Positions 53,884 to 63,773 of a DNA stretch of 64,000 nucleotides are shown one piece after another (position 1 is the stretch's first letter; each line of letters begins with the position of its first letter). Where the stretch lies: the NCBI GenBank assembly GCA_017517665.1, contig JAFWYP010000024.1, positions 1 to 64,000 on the forward strand. Reading direction: 5' to 3'. The notes beneath the pieces were generated by a model. The model was not told where the DNA came from. It saw only the letters and a list, made by a program, of their open reading frames with translations, and did no database searches. This DNA comes from Clostridia bacterium. Its GTDB lineage: Bacteria; Bacillota; Clostridia; Oscillospirales; Acutalibacteraceae. The translations under genes and the position numbers were made by a program.

Positions 53884-54882
53884 ATGAACAGTAAGAAGAT
53901 AAAAAAGATTGCTACATGGATTATCGTGCCTCTTATGGCCGCAATTTTCATTCTCGATATTGCTACGGTTGTCATCGGGAATAAATATGCAAGGGAACAT
54001 TACCCGGTAAAAGAGTCTTTTTCATATGAATACGGTGATGACAGGATTCATTTTCTTAACACCGCTAATTCAGATGCCATCATCATTGAAAGCAATGGCA
54101 GATTTGCTATGATTGATGCAGGAGAAGGTAATAATAATCCAAGAAGGAAAACAGATTATAAGGGGTTTGAAACAGAAGTAATCAACTACATTAAAAAAGT
54201 ATGTATCAATGATAAAGGTGAGGTTTATCTCGATTTTATTCTTGGTTCACATTGCCATTATGACCATATAGGGTGTTATCACGCAATTATTACCGATACA
54301 GAGGTAGGTATAGGTAAAGCCTATTTTAAAAAATTTAACGCTGAAACAGCCAAGGATTATGAAGTTGAAAAATGGAAAATTGATGAAGTTTATAATGAAA
54401 TTATAAATGATTTAAATAACAGGAACATTGAAGTTTCATATTATATCCCCGAAAAAATTTCGTTCGGTGATTTTACCCTTGAATTTTTCAACACAGTAAC
54501 ACCGTCTGAATTAAATGGTGAAGGTGAAAACGCATCAAGTATCGGAATAAAAGTTATCAAAGGTGATAAAACTGCGTTCCTTGCTGCCGATATTACAAAA
54601 TCCTGCGGTCTTGAACCTTTACTTGGTGATAAAATAGGGGATATAGACCTGCTTAAAATCGGACATCACGGTTATTTTGGTTCATCATCCACGGAATTCC
54701 TTGACTGCCTTAACCCGGAAATAGCGATTGTTACAAATCACCTCGGAAAGATTTATCCTAATGTTAAATGGAATCTGATTATGCATTCTAATCTCCCGAT
54801 TTACGCAACGTACGATAATAATGGCATTATTGCGACGTTTAATGATAGCGATGAAATTATACTCACAAATGATATTCATTAA
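53884..54882 (+). CDS. Membrane-anchored MBL-fold hydrolase, ComEC C-terminal-like
   Basis: The 332-residue protein has an N-terminal transmembrane helix (about 9-32) and an outer MBL domain: FLNTANSDAIIIES, MIDAGEGN, the metal motif SHCHYDHIG, LAADITKSCG and KIGHHGYFGSSS. It is a second active-site-intact relative of the gene at 31116, with a longer insert after the HxHxDH motif. The substrate is unknown. CGGAGAG ribosome binding site. It stands alone between its promoter and that of the next gene. Confidence 0.85.
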   Translation: MNSKKIKKIATWIIVPLMAAIFILDIATVVIGNKYAREHYPVKESFSYEYGDDRIHFLNTANSDAIIIESNGRFAMIDAGEGNNNPRRKTDYKGFETEVINYIKKVCINDKGEVYLDFILGSHCHYDHIGCYHAIITDTEVGIGKAYFKKFNAETAKDYEVEKWKIDEVYNEIINDLNNRNIEVSYYIPEKISFGDFTLEFFNTVTPSELNGEGENASSIGIKVIKGDKTAFLAADITKSCGLEPLLGDKIGDIDLLKIGHHGYFGSSSTEFLDCLNPEIAIVTNHLGKIYPNVKWNLIMHSNLPIYATYDNNGIIATFNDSDEIILTNDIH

Positions 54883-54917
54883 ATTATTAATGATTTATTA
54901 ATATAACAACATATAAA

Positions 54918-54946
54918 TTGACAAACCGATATTTAATTGATAGAAT
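54918..54946 (+). promoter_or_regulatory. Sigma-A promoter of the adenylate-forming enzyme gene
   Basis: TTGACA (54918-54923), 17 bases, TAGAAT (54941-54946). Confidence 0.7.
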
Positions 54947-55006
54947 TAAATTAATATAGTCGGATTTTGCGCAGTTTTAAAGTTTTGATATGGATTGGTA
55001 AATGTT

Positions 55007-56665
55007 ATGAATCTTACATGTTATGATTATTTGAAAGTTTTTGCTAACAAGACGGGTGATTACGATGCAGTTCTTGCATTCGGCAGCAGAACAAAACTTT
55101 CAAAAATAATCCGTGATTCAGATGCGGTTGCGGCTTATATAAACTCGATAGGAATTAAAAGCGGAGATGTTGTTACAATATTTCTGCCTAATGTTGTTCA
55201 TGCTTTTACAACTTTTTATGCTTTGAATAAAATCGGAGTTATTGCCAATATTGTCCATCCTCTTACAACTCCGGATGCACTTGTTGAAATAATTGAGTTT
55301 ACAAAATCAAAAGCAATCTTTTTGCTGGATATTCTTGCCGAAAAGTATGTTGATTTATTAAATAACTGCAATATTCCTGTTATTGTTTGTTCTAACTCAG
55401 ATTATCTTATTGCCCCGGTTGTACCTGCTTTTAAAGTTTTTGAAAAGGTAAAGGGTAAAGGTGTAGATGGATTTAAAAAATCTGTCAAATATTCCAAAGC
55501 TGTTTCAATCGGAGCGAAGAAAAGCTGTGTTGAGTGTCATGACGGAAACAAAATTGCTGTTTATCTTCATGGCGGCGGAACAACGGGAAAAAGTAAAACC
55601 ATCATGCTTTCAAGCAATAATATTAATAACATTGCCACTAAACTTGAAGACCTTGATTCGCCTCATAAGGCCGGTAGTGAATATTCACTTCTTGTTCTTC
55701 CTTCTTTCCACGCATTCGGACTTGCGGTTGCAATGCATTTTCCGATTACTCACGGTTATACGTCGATACCAATGATTCAATTTAACGCTGAAAGTGCAAA
55801 TAAACATATGAGAAAACATAATGTTACTTTTGTGCTTGGTGTTCCCAATATGTTCAAAAAGATGCTTGAAGAAAAGCATTTTGACGGTCCGCATCTTAAA
55901 AATTTACGTCTTGTTTTTTGTGGAGGCGACGTTTTGCCTGAACGTCTCGTCAGAGATTTCAATAAAACTGTTGCAAAGAACGGCGGTAAAGGCAAGCTTT
56001 TCCGCGGCTACGGATTGACAGAAGTTTCTTCTGTTTGCACTGTTAACAGATATGATGCATGCAGAGAAGAATCAATCGGTAAACCGCTTCGTGACATAAC
56101 CGTTGAGATTTGGGATGAAATGAAGAACAAGCTTCCCGCAGGTCAGACCGGTGAAATTGTTATCAAAGGCGATACAGCCATGATTGGATATTATAACGGC
56201 GATAACACGGTAAAGAACGACGGTGTTTATGTTAATTCCAAGGGTGAACGATGGATTCTTACCGGCGACCTCGGACATCTTGATTCTGACGGTTTCCTTT
56301 ATTTCACGGGACGTAAAAAGCGAATGATTGTAATATCGGGCTATAATGTTTATCCCGTTGATATTGAGAATGCTGTTTTACAGCTTCCGTTTATAAGTGA
56401 GGCGTGCGCTGTTCAGGGATATCAAAAAAATAAACCCTGCGTTAAGCTTTGCGTTACATTGAAAGAACCTATGAATCATGATGATGCAATTGATAAGATT
56501 CAGAATTATTGTAAAAAGAATCTTGCAAAGTTTTCGTGTCCGAGAAAAATTGAAGTATTTGATACATTTCCCAGGACAAAAATGGCAAAAGTTGACTTTA
56601 TGAAGCTTTCGGATAAATACGAACCCGAAAAGAAATCATTCTTCCAAGAAAGGAATTCAAAATGA
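55007..56665 (+). CDS. Acyl-CoA synthetase / AMP-forming ligase family
   Basis: The 552-residue enzyme belongs to the adenylate-forming superfamily that activates carboxylic acids with ATP, most often to CoA thioesters. It has the phosphate loop [11 protein letters not shown] (Ser where Pro is usual), [25 protein letters not shown], the hinge [16 protein letters not shown] and the C-terminal lysine region RTKMAKVDF. Its acid substrate cannot be told. ATG 55007 is chosen over TTG 54995, though neither has a strong ribosome binding site. It overlaps the cyclophilin gene by four bases (ATGA). Confidence 0.87.
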   Translation: MNLTCYDYLKVFANKTGDYDAVLAFGSRTKLSKIIRDSDAVAAYINSIGIKSGDVVTIFLPNVVHAFTTFYALNKIGVIANIVHPLTTPDALVEIIEFTKSKAIFLLDILAEKYVDLLNNCNIPVIVCSNSDYLIAPVVPAFKVFEKVKGKGVDGFKKSVKYSKAVSIGAKKSCVECHDGNKIAVYLHGGGTTGKSKTIMLSSNNINNIATKLEDLDSPHKAGSEYSLLVLPSFHAFGLAVAMHFPITHGYTSIPMIQFNAESANKHMRKHNVTFVLGVPNMFKKMLEEKHFDGPHLKNLRLVFCGGDVLPERLVRDFNKTVAKNGGKGKLFRGYGLTEVSSVCTVNRYDACREESIGKPLRDITVEIWDEMKNKLPAGQTGEIVIKGDTAMIGYYNGDNTVKNDGVYVNSKGERWILTGDLGHLDSDGFLYFTGRKKRMIVISGYNVYPVDIENAVLQLPFISEACAVQGYQKNKPCVKLCVTLKEPMNHDDAIDKIQNYCKKNLAKFSCPRKIEVFDTFPRTKMAKVDFMKLSDKYEPEKKSFFQERNSK

Positions 56666-57258
56666 GTAAGCAGATAAGAGAAATTCAAAGCGGCGATATT
56701 ATAGCGACAATGAAAACAACACTCGGAGATATTAAAATTATTTTATTCCCTGATGCAGCACCCAAGGCGGTAGAAAATTTTACAACTCACGCCAAGAACG
56801 GATATTACACAGGTATTATTTTCCACCGAGTAATTCCTGATTTTATGATTCAGGGCGGAGACCCAACAGGAACGGGCAGAGGCGGCGAAAGTATATGGGG
56901 CAGAAGCTTTGAAGACGAGTTCAGCGTTGATTATCATAATATAAGAGGCGCTCTTTCAATGGCAAATGCAGGTCCCGGAACAAATGGCAGTCAGTTTTTT
57001 ATTGTGCAGGCCAAAGAAGTTGACAGCAGTCTTCTTTCACAGATGGAACAACTTTCCGACAGGGGATTTCCCACAGAGTGTGTCGAAGATTACAGAATTC
57101 TTGGCGGTACACCTTGGCTTGATTTTAAACACACAGTTTTTGGACAGGTTGTCGAAGGAATGAATGTTGTTGATTCAATCGCATCGGTCAAAACAGGGTT
57201 TGCCGATAAACCTGTTGATGACGTTGTAATTCTCGGAGTAGAAATAGAAAATGTTTAA
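56662..57258 (+). CDS. Cyclophilin-type peptidyl-prolyl isomerase
   Basis: The 198-residue protein speeds cis-trans turning of proline bonds in folding proteins. It has the cyclophilin core: [13 protein letters not shown]-like start, [18 protein letters not shown] with the catalytic Arg and Phe, [18 protein letters not shown] and [11 protein letters not shown]. There is no signal peptide, so it acts in the cytoplasm. It is translationally coupled to the upstream ligase gene by an ATGA overlap. Confidence 0.95.
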   Translation: MSKQIREIQSGDIIATMKTTLGDIKIILFPDAAPKAVENFTTHAKNGYYTGIIFHRVIPDFMIQGGDPTGTGRGGESIWGRSFEDEFSVDYHNIRGALSMANAGPGTNGSQFFIVQAKEVDSSLLSQMEQLSDRGFPTECVEDYRILGGTPWLDFKHTVFGQVVEGMNVVDSIASVKTGFADKPVDDVVILGVEIENV

Positions 57259-57263
57259 TTAAT

Positions 57264-57300
57264 TTACCCCCGATATTTCTAAAATGAATATCGGGGGTAA
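57264..57300. terminator. Bidirectional terminator between convergent genes
   Basis: TTACCCCCGATATT (57264-57277) and AATATCGGGGGTAA (57287-57300) form a perfect 14-base-pair stem. The T-runs are moderate on both sides. Confidence 0.8.
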
Positions 57301-57313
57301 TTGCTTGATTTAA

Positions 57314-58834
57314 TTAAATATTGCCGATTATTCTTCCAATGAGACTTGCGTATCTGTCAACGAGTGCAAAAATAAAATCCATAAATCCGAGATCAAATAT
57401 GAATTCATTTCCGTCATCGGATGCTTTGTCTGCATTAAGAGTGAAGCCTTCTGTGTAAACAACCCCGCCTTCACCGAAAATTTCTGCTCTTACATAACCT
57501 TTGATTACATCTTCATAATCATTAAGATCAAATGCAAGGTCGTCAGCTTTTGTTGTAGCTATAAGCTTTCCGTCTGATATCCAACGAACAAGAAGAGCAT
57601 TTTCTGAATCAATTGTAATTGTATCTTCGGCATCATTAACTGTAATTGATTTAACAGAAGGTCTTGTTGCAGTTGCAAGGTAACCTTCGTCATCAAGTGC
57701 AGTATAATTCACTCCAACCTGACCGTCATCGCCTGATTTATCTTTTTCTTCTCTTTCGGCATCATATTCAACAACAAGCGCTGCGATTTTTGTATAAAGT
57801 TCAGTTTCACCATAGTATGTCTTAAGAGCTTCGGCTATCTGCGCAAGTTCATCACGGTTATGGATGCAGGTGCTCTGAGGAAGAAGTTCACCGTTAAGGA
57901 GAGCGTTTTTGATGCTGGCACTTGTGTTTTCAGTTGCTAGAATAAGTACGCTGCCGGTATCAATTTTATCAAGCTGGTGAGCATCGCTTGTTGCAATTGC
58001 GGTTACAGTCTTTCCTTTTTCTGCAGCCATGGAGAGCATAATATCCCAGAGTTTTCTGTCATATCTTGTTCTTCCGTCGCCTTTGCTGTTGATATCAATA
58101 CCGATGCAAGAATCATATTTGTTAATATATCCATAGAATTTATTGATGTAATAATTATAAGAGAGATTGCTAATATCATAAGCATCTTCCTGATAAAGCT
58201 CATATCTTGCCTGAGTATATTCACCGGGGTGATTGATAACAGAAAGACCGCCCGCCTTGTCAACTCCAACGATAGCATTTTTATAACCGCTGGGCATATT
58301 GCTTTCAAAAGGTGCAAACCAACTGTTAACGTGTGCGTTTATTGAAACGGCGTTGTTTTCGATTCCGAAAGGAATACGGAGAATTTTGTGACCGTCTGAT
58401 GTTACAAAATAATCATCACCGTTTTCTGTTTTCATTTCATAAGCAGTACCTTTGGGAAGAGTGCCTTTTTCTTCAAGCATAACAAGATTTCCGTCGGTTT
58501 TACCTACAAGAGCCATAACATTTGTTACAAGTCTTGAATTTTTTGAACTGTCTGTCCAGCTTTTATTGCTGATTCCATGGTCGGTAATTGCAACAACATC
58601 AAAACCGGTTTCATAATGACGTTCAACAGATGCAACAAGGGTATCATCACCGTCACTGGCGTTTGTGTGAGTGTGAAGCGCTGCTTTATACTGATTGACA
58701 GTTTCCCAATTAATATTTTTATAAGGGTTTGTGATTGTGTATCCGATAGATGTGTCTTCGGATGCAAATGCAAAGGGTAAGCAACCATAAAGCATGGTCG
58801 CAGCAAGAATTATTGCTATGGTTTTTTTGAACAT
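57314..58834 (-). CDS. Secreted PHP-domain phosphoesterase
   Basis: The 506-residue protein has a signal peptide (cleavage near FAFA-SE). Its PHP domain shows the metal-binding series HTHTNASDG, AITDHG, NAHVNSW, VINHPGEY, GIDINSK and ATSDAHQLD, so the tri-metal site is complete. Residues about 390-470 look like a beta-sandwich. It ends in a short hydrophobic amphipathic helix. It probably cleaves phosphate esters outside the cell, substrate unknown. AGGAGGT ribosome binding site. Confidence 0.85.
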   Translation of the reverse strand: MFKKTIAIILAATMLYGCLPFAFASEDTSIGYTITNPYKNINWETVNQYKAALHTHTNASDGDDTLVASVERHYETGFDVVAITDHGISNKSWTDSSKNSRLVTNVMALVGKTDGNLVMLEEKGTLPKGTAYEMKTENGDDYFVTSDGHKILRIPFGIENNAVSINAHVNSWFAPFESNMPSGYKNAIVGVDKAGGLSVINHPGEYTQARYELYQEDAYDISNLSYNYYINKFYGYINKYDSCIGIDINSKGDGRTRYDRKLWDIMLSMAAEKGKTVTAIATSDAHQLDKIDTGSVLILATENTSASIKNALLNGELLPQSTCIHNRDELAQIAEALKTYYGETELYTKIAALVVEYDAEREEKDKSGDDGQVGVNYTALDDEGYLATATRPSVKSITVNDAEDTITIDSENALLVRWISDGKLIATTKADDLAFDLNDYEDVIKGYVRAEIFGEGGVVYTEGFTLNADKASDDGNEFIFDLGFMDFIFALVDRYASLIGRIIGNI

Positions 58835-58861
58835 TTATGCTACCTCCTAAAATTTTTAAAT

Positions 58862-58891
58862 ATTATATCATTATTTTATTTGATTTGTAAA
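58862..58891 (-). promoter_or_regulatory. Promoter of the PHP phosphoesterase gene
   Basis: On the minus strand, TTTACA (58891-58886), 18 bases, TATAAT (58867-58862). Confidence 0.6.
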
Positions 58892-58932
58892 TAGTAAACA
58901 AAAAAATATAATATATTTTGGTTGACATCCGT

Positions 58933-58961
58933 TTGATATTTATAAAGTTATATGTTAAAAT
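58933..58961 (+). promoter_or_regulatory. Promoter of the propeller-GH43 operon
   Basis: TTGATA (58933-58938), 17 bases, TAAAAT (58956-58961). A TTGACA at 58922 has no -10 at a useful distance. Confidence 0.5.
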
Positions 58962-58984
58962 AATGAAAAAAGGAGAGATGTTTT

Positions 58985-59869
58985 ATGTTTATTATCAGAA
59001 AAATATGGTATGTGATTACTTTACCGCTTTTGTTAATTACTTTAATTACAAGCCCCGTTGCAAGCAGTACGGATTCAGCTGAACTTATTTCCGAAAATTC
59101 TTTTGTTTTTGAAAAAGCCTTGCTTATGGGTCAGGGAATTACTACCGATGGTGAATATTATTATACAAGCGGTGCAATTGCAGCTCTTGATTTGACTGCA
59201 CTTGCAAAGTTTACATTTGATGATATGGAAATTGTTAAAAGCAGAATTAATCCTCTTCCAAAGGAATGTTCAAAAAGAGGGGATGACCATATAGGTGGTA
59301 TAAGCTATTATAATGGAAAATTATATGCCGCTGTTGAAGACAGCGATGAATATATTTATCCCTGTATTGTTGTTTTTGACTGTGATACATTAAAGGCAAC
59401 AGGTGAGGTATATAATCTGCCTGCTGAAATTTATGATGATGGTGTGCCTTGGTGTGCAGTTGATACTGAAACAGGTTATTTATATGCTTCAAAATGGACT
59501 GAAGCCAAAACAATTTATGTTTATGATATTAATGATGCCATGAAGCTTGTTAAAGAAATCCCTTTAACGGGTCTTGGTGTTATTGACAGAATTCAGGGAG
59601 GAGAATTTTATAACGGAACACTTTATCTATCAAACGATGTTGAAAACAACGGAAACATTAAAAATGTTCTGAGTGTTGATGTTAACAGCGGAGAAGTTAA
59701 GATTTTTGCACAGAGAGATGTCGGCGGAGAAAATATTGAAGCCGAAGGCATGACTTTTGGTGTTAACAAAGACGGTGCTGTGTTGCATGTTCTTGACTAT
59801 AATAAAGTTATCGGAATCTTTGTCAGACATTATAATGTTGATTTTGGAGAAAACTTAAATGAAGTTTAA
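58985..59869 (+). CDS. Secreted protein with beta-propeller-like repeats
   Basis: The 294-residue protein has a signal peptide (about 1-27, ending SPVASS). The mature part has repeating motifs typical of propeller blades: GQGITTDGEYYYTSG, IGGISYYNGKLYAAVED, CAVDTETGYLYASKW, IQGGEFYNGTLYLSND and EGMTFGVNKDGAVLHVLD. Such folds often bind ligands or cell-wall parts, but no enzyme motif is seen. AAAGGAGAGATG site. It opens the operon and overlaps the GH43 gene by 11 bases. Confidence 0.7.
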   Translation: MFIIRKIWYVITLPLLLITLITSPVASSTDSAELISENSFVFEKALLMGQGITTDGEYYYTSGAIAALDLTALAKFTFDDMEIVKSRINPLPKECSKRGDDHIGGISYYNGKLYAAVEDSDEYIYPCIVVFDCDTLKATGEVYNLPAEIYDDGVPWCAVDTETGYLYASKWTEAKTIYVYDINDAMKLVKEIPLTGLGVIDRIQGGEFYNGTLYLSNDVENNGNIKNVLSVDVNSGEVKIFAQRDVGGENIEAEGMTFGVNKDGAVLHVLDYNKVIGIFVRHYNVDFGENLNEV

Positions 59870-60707
59870 AGATATTAATATAAGAGATCCGTTTGTTTTG
59901 CCTTATGAAGGTAAATATTATTTATACGGCACAAGAGGAGAAACTGCTTGGACTTCTGCAAATGGACTTGATGTTTATGTGAGCGATGACCTTGAAAACT
60001 GGAGCGAGCCACATGAATGTTTTACCGTCACAAATGAATTATGGGCAAACAAAGAGGTCTGGGCGCCCGAAGTACATATTTACAACGGAAAATTTTATAT
60101 GTTTGTTTCGTTGCGCTCAGATAAAAGGAACAGAGGAACACAGATAATGAAAAGTGATTCTCCGTTGGGTCCGTTTTTCCCTTTTACCGATGACGCTATA
60201 ACACCGAAGGAGTGGTCAGCACTTGACGGAACTTTTTATGTTAGCAAAAAGGGTGAACCGTATATTGTTTTTTGCCATGAATGGGTACAGGTTACAGATG
60301 GCGAAATATGCGCAATGAAGCTTTCGGAAGATTTGTCACATCCTGTCAGTGAGCCTGTTATTCTTTTCAGAGCATCCGAACCGTTCTGGGCTGATAAGAG
60401 CAGAGATAAATTTGTAACAGACGGCCCGTTCATGTACAGAACCGAATGCGGTAATCTTTTGATGATATGGTCAACTTTTACTCAAAGTGGATATGTTCAG
60501 GCAATTGCACATTCAGACAACGGAGATATTGACGGAATTTGGGTTCATGATGAACCACTTTTTAATAAAAATGGTGGTCACGGAATGATTTTTGAAGATT
60601 TCAAGAGTGAAAAACACCTGATTTTGCATTCTCCCAACGAAAATCCGTTGGAAAGACCTGTTATATTTACGCTTAAAGAGGAAAACGGAACTTTGGTTCT
60701 TGCATAA
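59859..60707 (+). CDS. Glycoside hydrolase family 43-like enzyme, cytoplasmic
   Basis: The 282-residue five-bladed propeller enzyme has the GH43 features: IRDPFVLPYEGKYYLYGT with the catalytic base Asp10, VWAPEVHIYNGKFYMF, SALDGTFYV with the middle Asp, and TDGPFMYRTECGNLLMIWS where an Asp stands at the place of the usual general-acid Glu of the EGP motif. The end GGHGMIF...HSPN...ERPVIF fits a known subfamily pattern. It has no signal peptide, so it likely acts on imported arabinoside or xyloside fragments. Exact activity is open. Confidence 0.8.
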   Translation: MKFKDINIRDPFVLPYEGKYYLYGTRGETAWTSANGLDVYVSDDLENWSEPHECFTVTNELWANKEVWAPEVHIYNGKFYMFVSLRSDKRNRGTQIMKSDSPLGPFFPFTDDAITPKEWSALDGTFYVSKKGEPYIVFCHEWVQVTDGEICAMKLSEDLSHPVSEPVILFRASEPFWADKSRDKFVTDGPFMYRTECGNLLMIWSTFTQSGYVQAIAHSDNGDIDGIWVHDEPLFNKNGGHGMIFEDFKSEKHLILHSPNENPLERPVIFTLKEENGTLVLA

Positions 60708-60726
60708 TTTTACGGAGATGATATTA

Positions 60727-62187
60727 ATGAAAAAACTGATAAGTGTTATTTTGGCAATTTCCATGATAATGTTAATGTTCATTCCTGCGTTTGCAAAAGT
60801 CGGTGAAGAACATAATCACGAAGAGTGTTCAACATATCCCGTTATTATTATCAGAGGCATGGATTTTGGCGGTCTTACAGTTGATTATGGAACTGAAAAT
60901 TCAACGCCTGCAATTAATGCCGATGTTCCTGAAATTATCAAAGCTGTTTTTAAAGCTATATTAACGGGCATTTTCACTTTTAATATTGACAATGCATTTG
61001 ATGTTGTTCTTGGTTGCGCATATGATATATTTAAATATATGTCAATGGATGAAAACGGGGATTCGCTTTATAATATCGGACAGCCGAAATATCCCGAAAG
61101 CGCTGATAATTATGAGGATTTATGCAATGGTGATTGGGGCGAATTCGGCATGGTAAGAACCTGCATTGAAAAGCTTCCTGACGGACATACATACTATCTT
61201 AATTACGACTGGAGATTGGATCCGTTTGTTGTTTCTGACGAGATAAATGCTCTTGTTAATTCTGCCGTTGAAGAAACAGGACATGATAAGGTTAATATTG
61301 TTTGTTGCAGCATGGGTGGTCTTATGACTGTTGCATATCTTACGGAATACGGATATGAAAAAGTTAACAGATGCTTATTTATGTCATCCACTTTCTGCGG
61401 TGCGCAGGTTGCCTCTGATCTTCTTTGCGGAAGGCTGGAGATTACTGCGGATAATCTCTATAATTTCCTTGCATCACTTGTTTCTGAACAGCCTGCTGTT
61501 GAATTTCTTATTAACGGATTATATAAAATCGGCGCATTCAAAGGACTTACAAAGATAACCGATTTTGTGATTGATAATTATAAACAGGACATATACGATA
61601 AGGTGCTTAAACCGGTTTTCTGCAATATGCTTCCTCTTTGGGGACTTGTTCAGACTGAGGATTATGAAACTGCCAAGGCTTTTGTTTTCGGAAATAATAC
61701 TGATGAAAACGTTTCATTGATTTCAAAAGCTGACAAGCTTCAGGAAATGATGAAAGGCAGAACGGAATTAATCAATAATATGATTGATGACGGAGTTGAA
61801 ATTGCTGTTGTTGCTCATTATGATGCACCGCTTGCACCTGTTTATGAAAATGCGGATTTCAACGGTGACGGCACTCTTGAAACATATCAGATGTCAGGTT
61901 ATGCAACGGTTGCAAAATACGGTGAAACACTTGGCGATGACTATGTTCCTGCTAATCCGAAATATTTGTCTCCCGACAAAGTTGTTGATCTTTCAACGGC
62001 ACTTTTCCCTGAATATACATATATAATCAAAGGCGCAACTCATGTAGGCGGAAACTACGGCTCCGAATATGCAGATTTTCTTATCTGGCTTCTGACATTT
62101 GACGGAGAGTTCTATGCAGGAGCAAGTGAAAGATATCCGCAGTTTATGGTTTCCGATTCGGATCTTACGCTCAGTAAATTTGAATGA
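60727..62187 (+). CDS. Secreted alpha/beta hydrolase, lipase/acyltransferase-like
   Basis: The 486-residue protein has a signal peptide (MKKLISVILAISMIMLMFIPAFA). After STYPVIIIRGM the fold resembles LCAT/PGAP1-type lipases: the nucleophile elbow is CCSMGG with Ser but no first Gly, DFNGDGTLE looks like a calcium-binding loop, and the catalytic His is in KGATHVGG. It probably cleaves ester bonds outside the cell. ATG 60727 has GGAGATGA upstream; the reading from 60700 is inside the GH43 gene. Confidence 0.78.
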   Translation: MKKLISVILAISMIMLMFIPAFAKVGEEHNHEECSTYPVIIIRGMDFGGLTVDYGTENSTPAINADVPEIIKAVFKAILTGIFTFNIDNAFDVVLGCAYDIFKYMSMDENGDSLYNIGQPKYPESADNYEDLCNGDWGEFGMVRTCIEKLPDGHTYYLNYDWRLDPFVVSDEINALVNSAVEETGHDKVNIVCCSMGGLMTVAYLTEYGYEKVNRCLFMSSTFCGAQVASDLLCGRLEITADNLYNFLASLVSEQPAVEFLINGLYKIGAFKGLTKITDFVIDNYKQDIYDKVLKPVFCNMLPLWGLVQTEDYETAKAFVFGNNTDENVSLISKADKLQEMMKGRTELINNMIDDGVEIAVVAHYDAPLAPVYENADFNGDGTLETYQMSGYATVAKYGETLGDDYVPANPKYLSPDKVVDLSTALFPEYTYIIKGATHVGGNYGSEYADFLIWLLTFDGEFYAGASERYPQFMVSDSDLTLSKFE

Positions 62188-62194
62188 GGTTAAA

Positions 62195-63268
62195 ATGAAA
62201 AAAATTGGAAAAGAAGTATTGCTTTTAAAAACAAGTGAAATAAATCCCCGTAACGGTGAGGGTTCATTTGTGAAGCTAAACGACAGCTCTATTCTTTTTG
62301 GTTTTACTGAGTTTATCGGAAGCACTCGTGGAGATGAAGAAAATGCAAGAATTTCTGCAGTTTTATCCAAAGACAACGGAGAAACATGGTCTGACAGATT
62401 TATTCTTTTTGAAAAACCCGAAGAAACTGTCAACATAATGAGTTTGTCATTCCTCAGAATGAAAAACGGTGATATCGGTGCTTTTTACATAATAAAAAAT
62501 CAGGACGGAACCGATAGAATTGTTTTTCTCCGTTCGTCGGATGATTGCAAAACGTGGACAGAACCCGTAAATTGCACCGATTGCCTCGAAATTCAGGATT
62601 ACTATGTTCTCAATAATGACAGAGTGATTATGCTTGAAAACGGCAGAATAATTCTTCCTCTTGCAAGGCATACAATTCATGGAGGATATGAGGATTTTGC
62701 TCCGGGTCTTATTTGTTTCATCATTTCTGATGATGACGGAAAAACCTGGTATAAAACAGAAGCCGAGCTTTCTTGCCCTTTTGTCAATAATATTGACGGT
62801 TATGAAGAACCCGGCTTATATGTTCTTCCCGATGGAAAAATATGGTGTTATATCAGAACGGATATTGGATTTCAATTTGAAACATTTTCCGGGGATAACG
62901 GTATGACGTGGAGTTTTCCCGAACCGAATATGTTTTTTTCTTCTGCTTGTTCACCTATGCTTGTAAAAGACTGCGGTAAATATACCGTAGCGATTTTCAA
63001 TCCCATACCTGAACATTCTCTCAGAAAAGAAAGTGAGCCGTGGGGCAGAACGCCTTATGTTATTGCCGTAAGCGATGACAGGGGAGTAACTTTTAAAAAA
63101 GAAAGGCTTTTTTATCTTGAAGATGATTTGGACAACGGTTATTGTTACCCTGCAATTTTTGAATGTGATGATTATTTCCTTGTTGCTTATTATCACAGTT
63201 ACGGAACTGATAATTGTCTGAATTATTGCAAAGTGAAGAAAATATATTACAATGAAATTTCATTATAA
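62195..63268 (+). CDS. Sialidase-superfamily (BNR/Asp-box) protein, cytoplasmic
   Basis: The 357-residue six-bladed propeller has at least four Asp boxes: SKDNGETW, SSDDCKTW, SDDDGKTW, SGDNGMTW, and a weaker SDDRGVTF. No signal peptide is present. The fold matches the sialidase/neuraminidase superfamily, but I cannot assign the catalytic arginines with certainty, so sialidase activity is only possible. ATG 62195 has a TGAGGT site that overlaps the previous stop codon. Confidence 0.75.
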   Translation: MKKIGKEVLLLKTSEINPRNGEGSFVKLNDSSILFGFTEFIGSTRGDEENARISAVLSKDNGETWSDRFILFEKPEETVNIMSLSFLRMKNGDIGAFYIIKNQDGTDRIVFLRSSDDCKTWTEPVNCTDCLEIQDYYVLNNDRVIMLENGRIILPLARHTIHGGYEDFAPGLICFIISDDDGKTWYKTEAELSCPFVNNIDGYEEPGLYVLPDGKIWCYIRTDIGFQFETFSGDNGMTWSFPEPNMFFSSACSPMLVKDCGKYTVAIFNPIPEHSLRKESEPWGRTPYVIAVSDDRGVTFKKERLFYLEDDLDNGYCYPAIFECDDYFLVAYYHSYGTDNCLNYCKVKKIYYNEISL

Positions 63269-63281
63269 TAAGAGGCATTAT

Positions 63282-63773
63282 ATGGTTGAAACTATTGAAC
63301 AATTCTCAAAAACATATTCATTTCCGCCGAAAAAAGAAAGAATTGCCGCGAGAGGTCTTGTTGTTGATAACGGAAAGATTTTACTTTCTTATGAAGTAAA
63401 TACCAATGTGTTTATGTCACCGGGCGGTGGCCTTGAAGACGGTGAAAACCTTGAAGAATGCTGTGTGAGAGAACTCCGTGAAGAGGCGGGATATAAAGTT
63501 AAACCTATTGAATTATTCCTTGTTGTCAATGAATATTGTTTTGAGACTCTGTATGTAAGCAATTATTATATTTGTGAAAAAACAGGGGAATGCCCCCGTT
63601 CTTTGACGGAAATAGAAATCGAACACGGCATAACCCCTGTCTGGATTGATATTGATAAAGCAATTGAGATTTTTTCTGATTATCCGAATAAAAGAGAAGA
63701 TATAGCGAGTTTATATCTGCGTGAATACACTGTTCTTAATAAATATAAAGAAATGAAATTGAATAATGAATAA
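63282..63773 (+). CDS. Nudix hydrolase
   Basis: The 163-residue protein has the Nudix box GGGLEDGENLEECCVRELREEAGY (GX5EX7REUXEEXGU), so it cleaves a nucleoside-diphosphate-linked compound. The substrate is unknown. ATG 63282 lies six bases after AGAGG; the ATG at 63252, inside the previous gene, has no site. It overlaps the next gene by eight bases. Confidence 0.88.
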   Translation: MVETIEQFSKTYSFPPKKERIAARGLVVDNGKILLSYEVNTNVFMSPGGGLEDGENLEECCVRELREEAGYKVKPIELFLVVNEYCFETLYVSNYYICEKTGECPRSLTEIEIEHGITPVWIDIDKAIEIFSDYPNKREDIASLYLREYTVLNKYKEMKLNNE

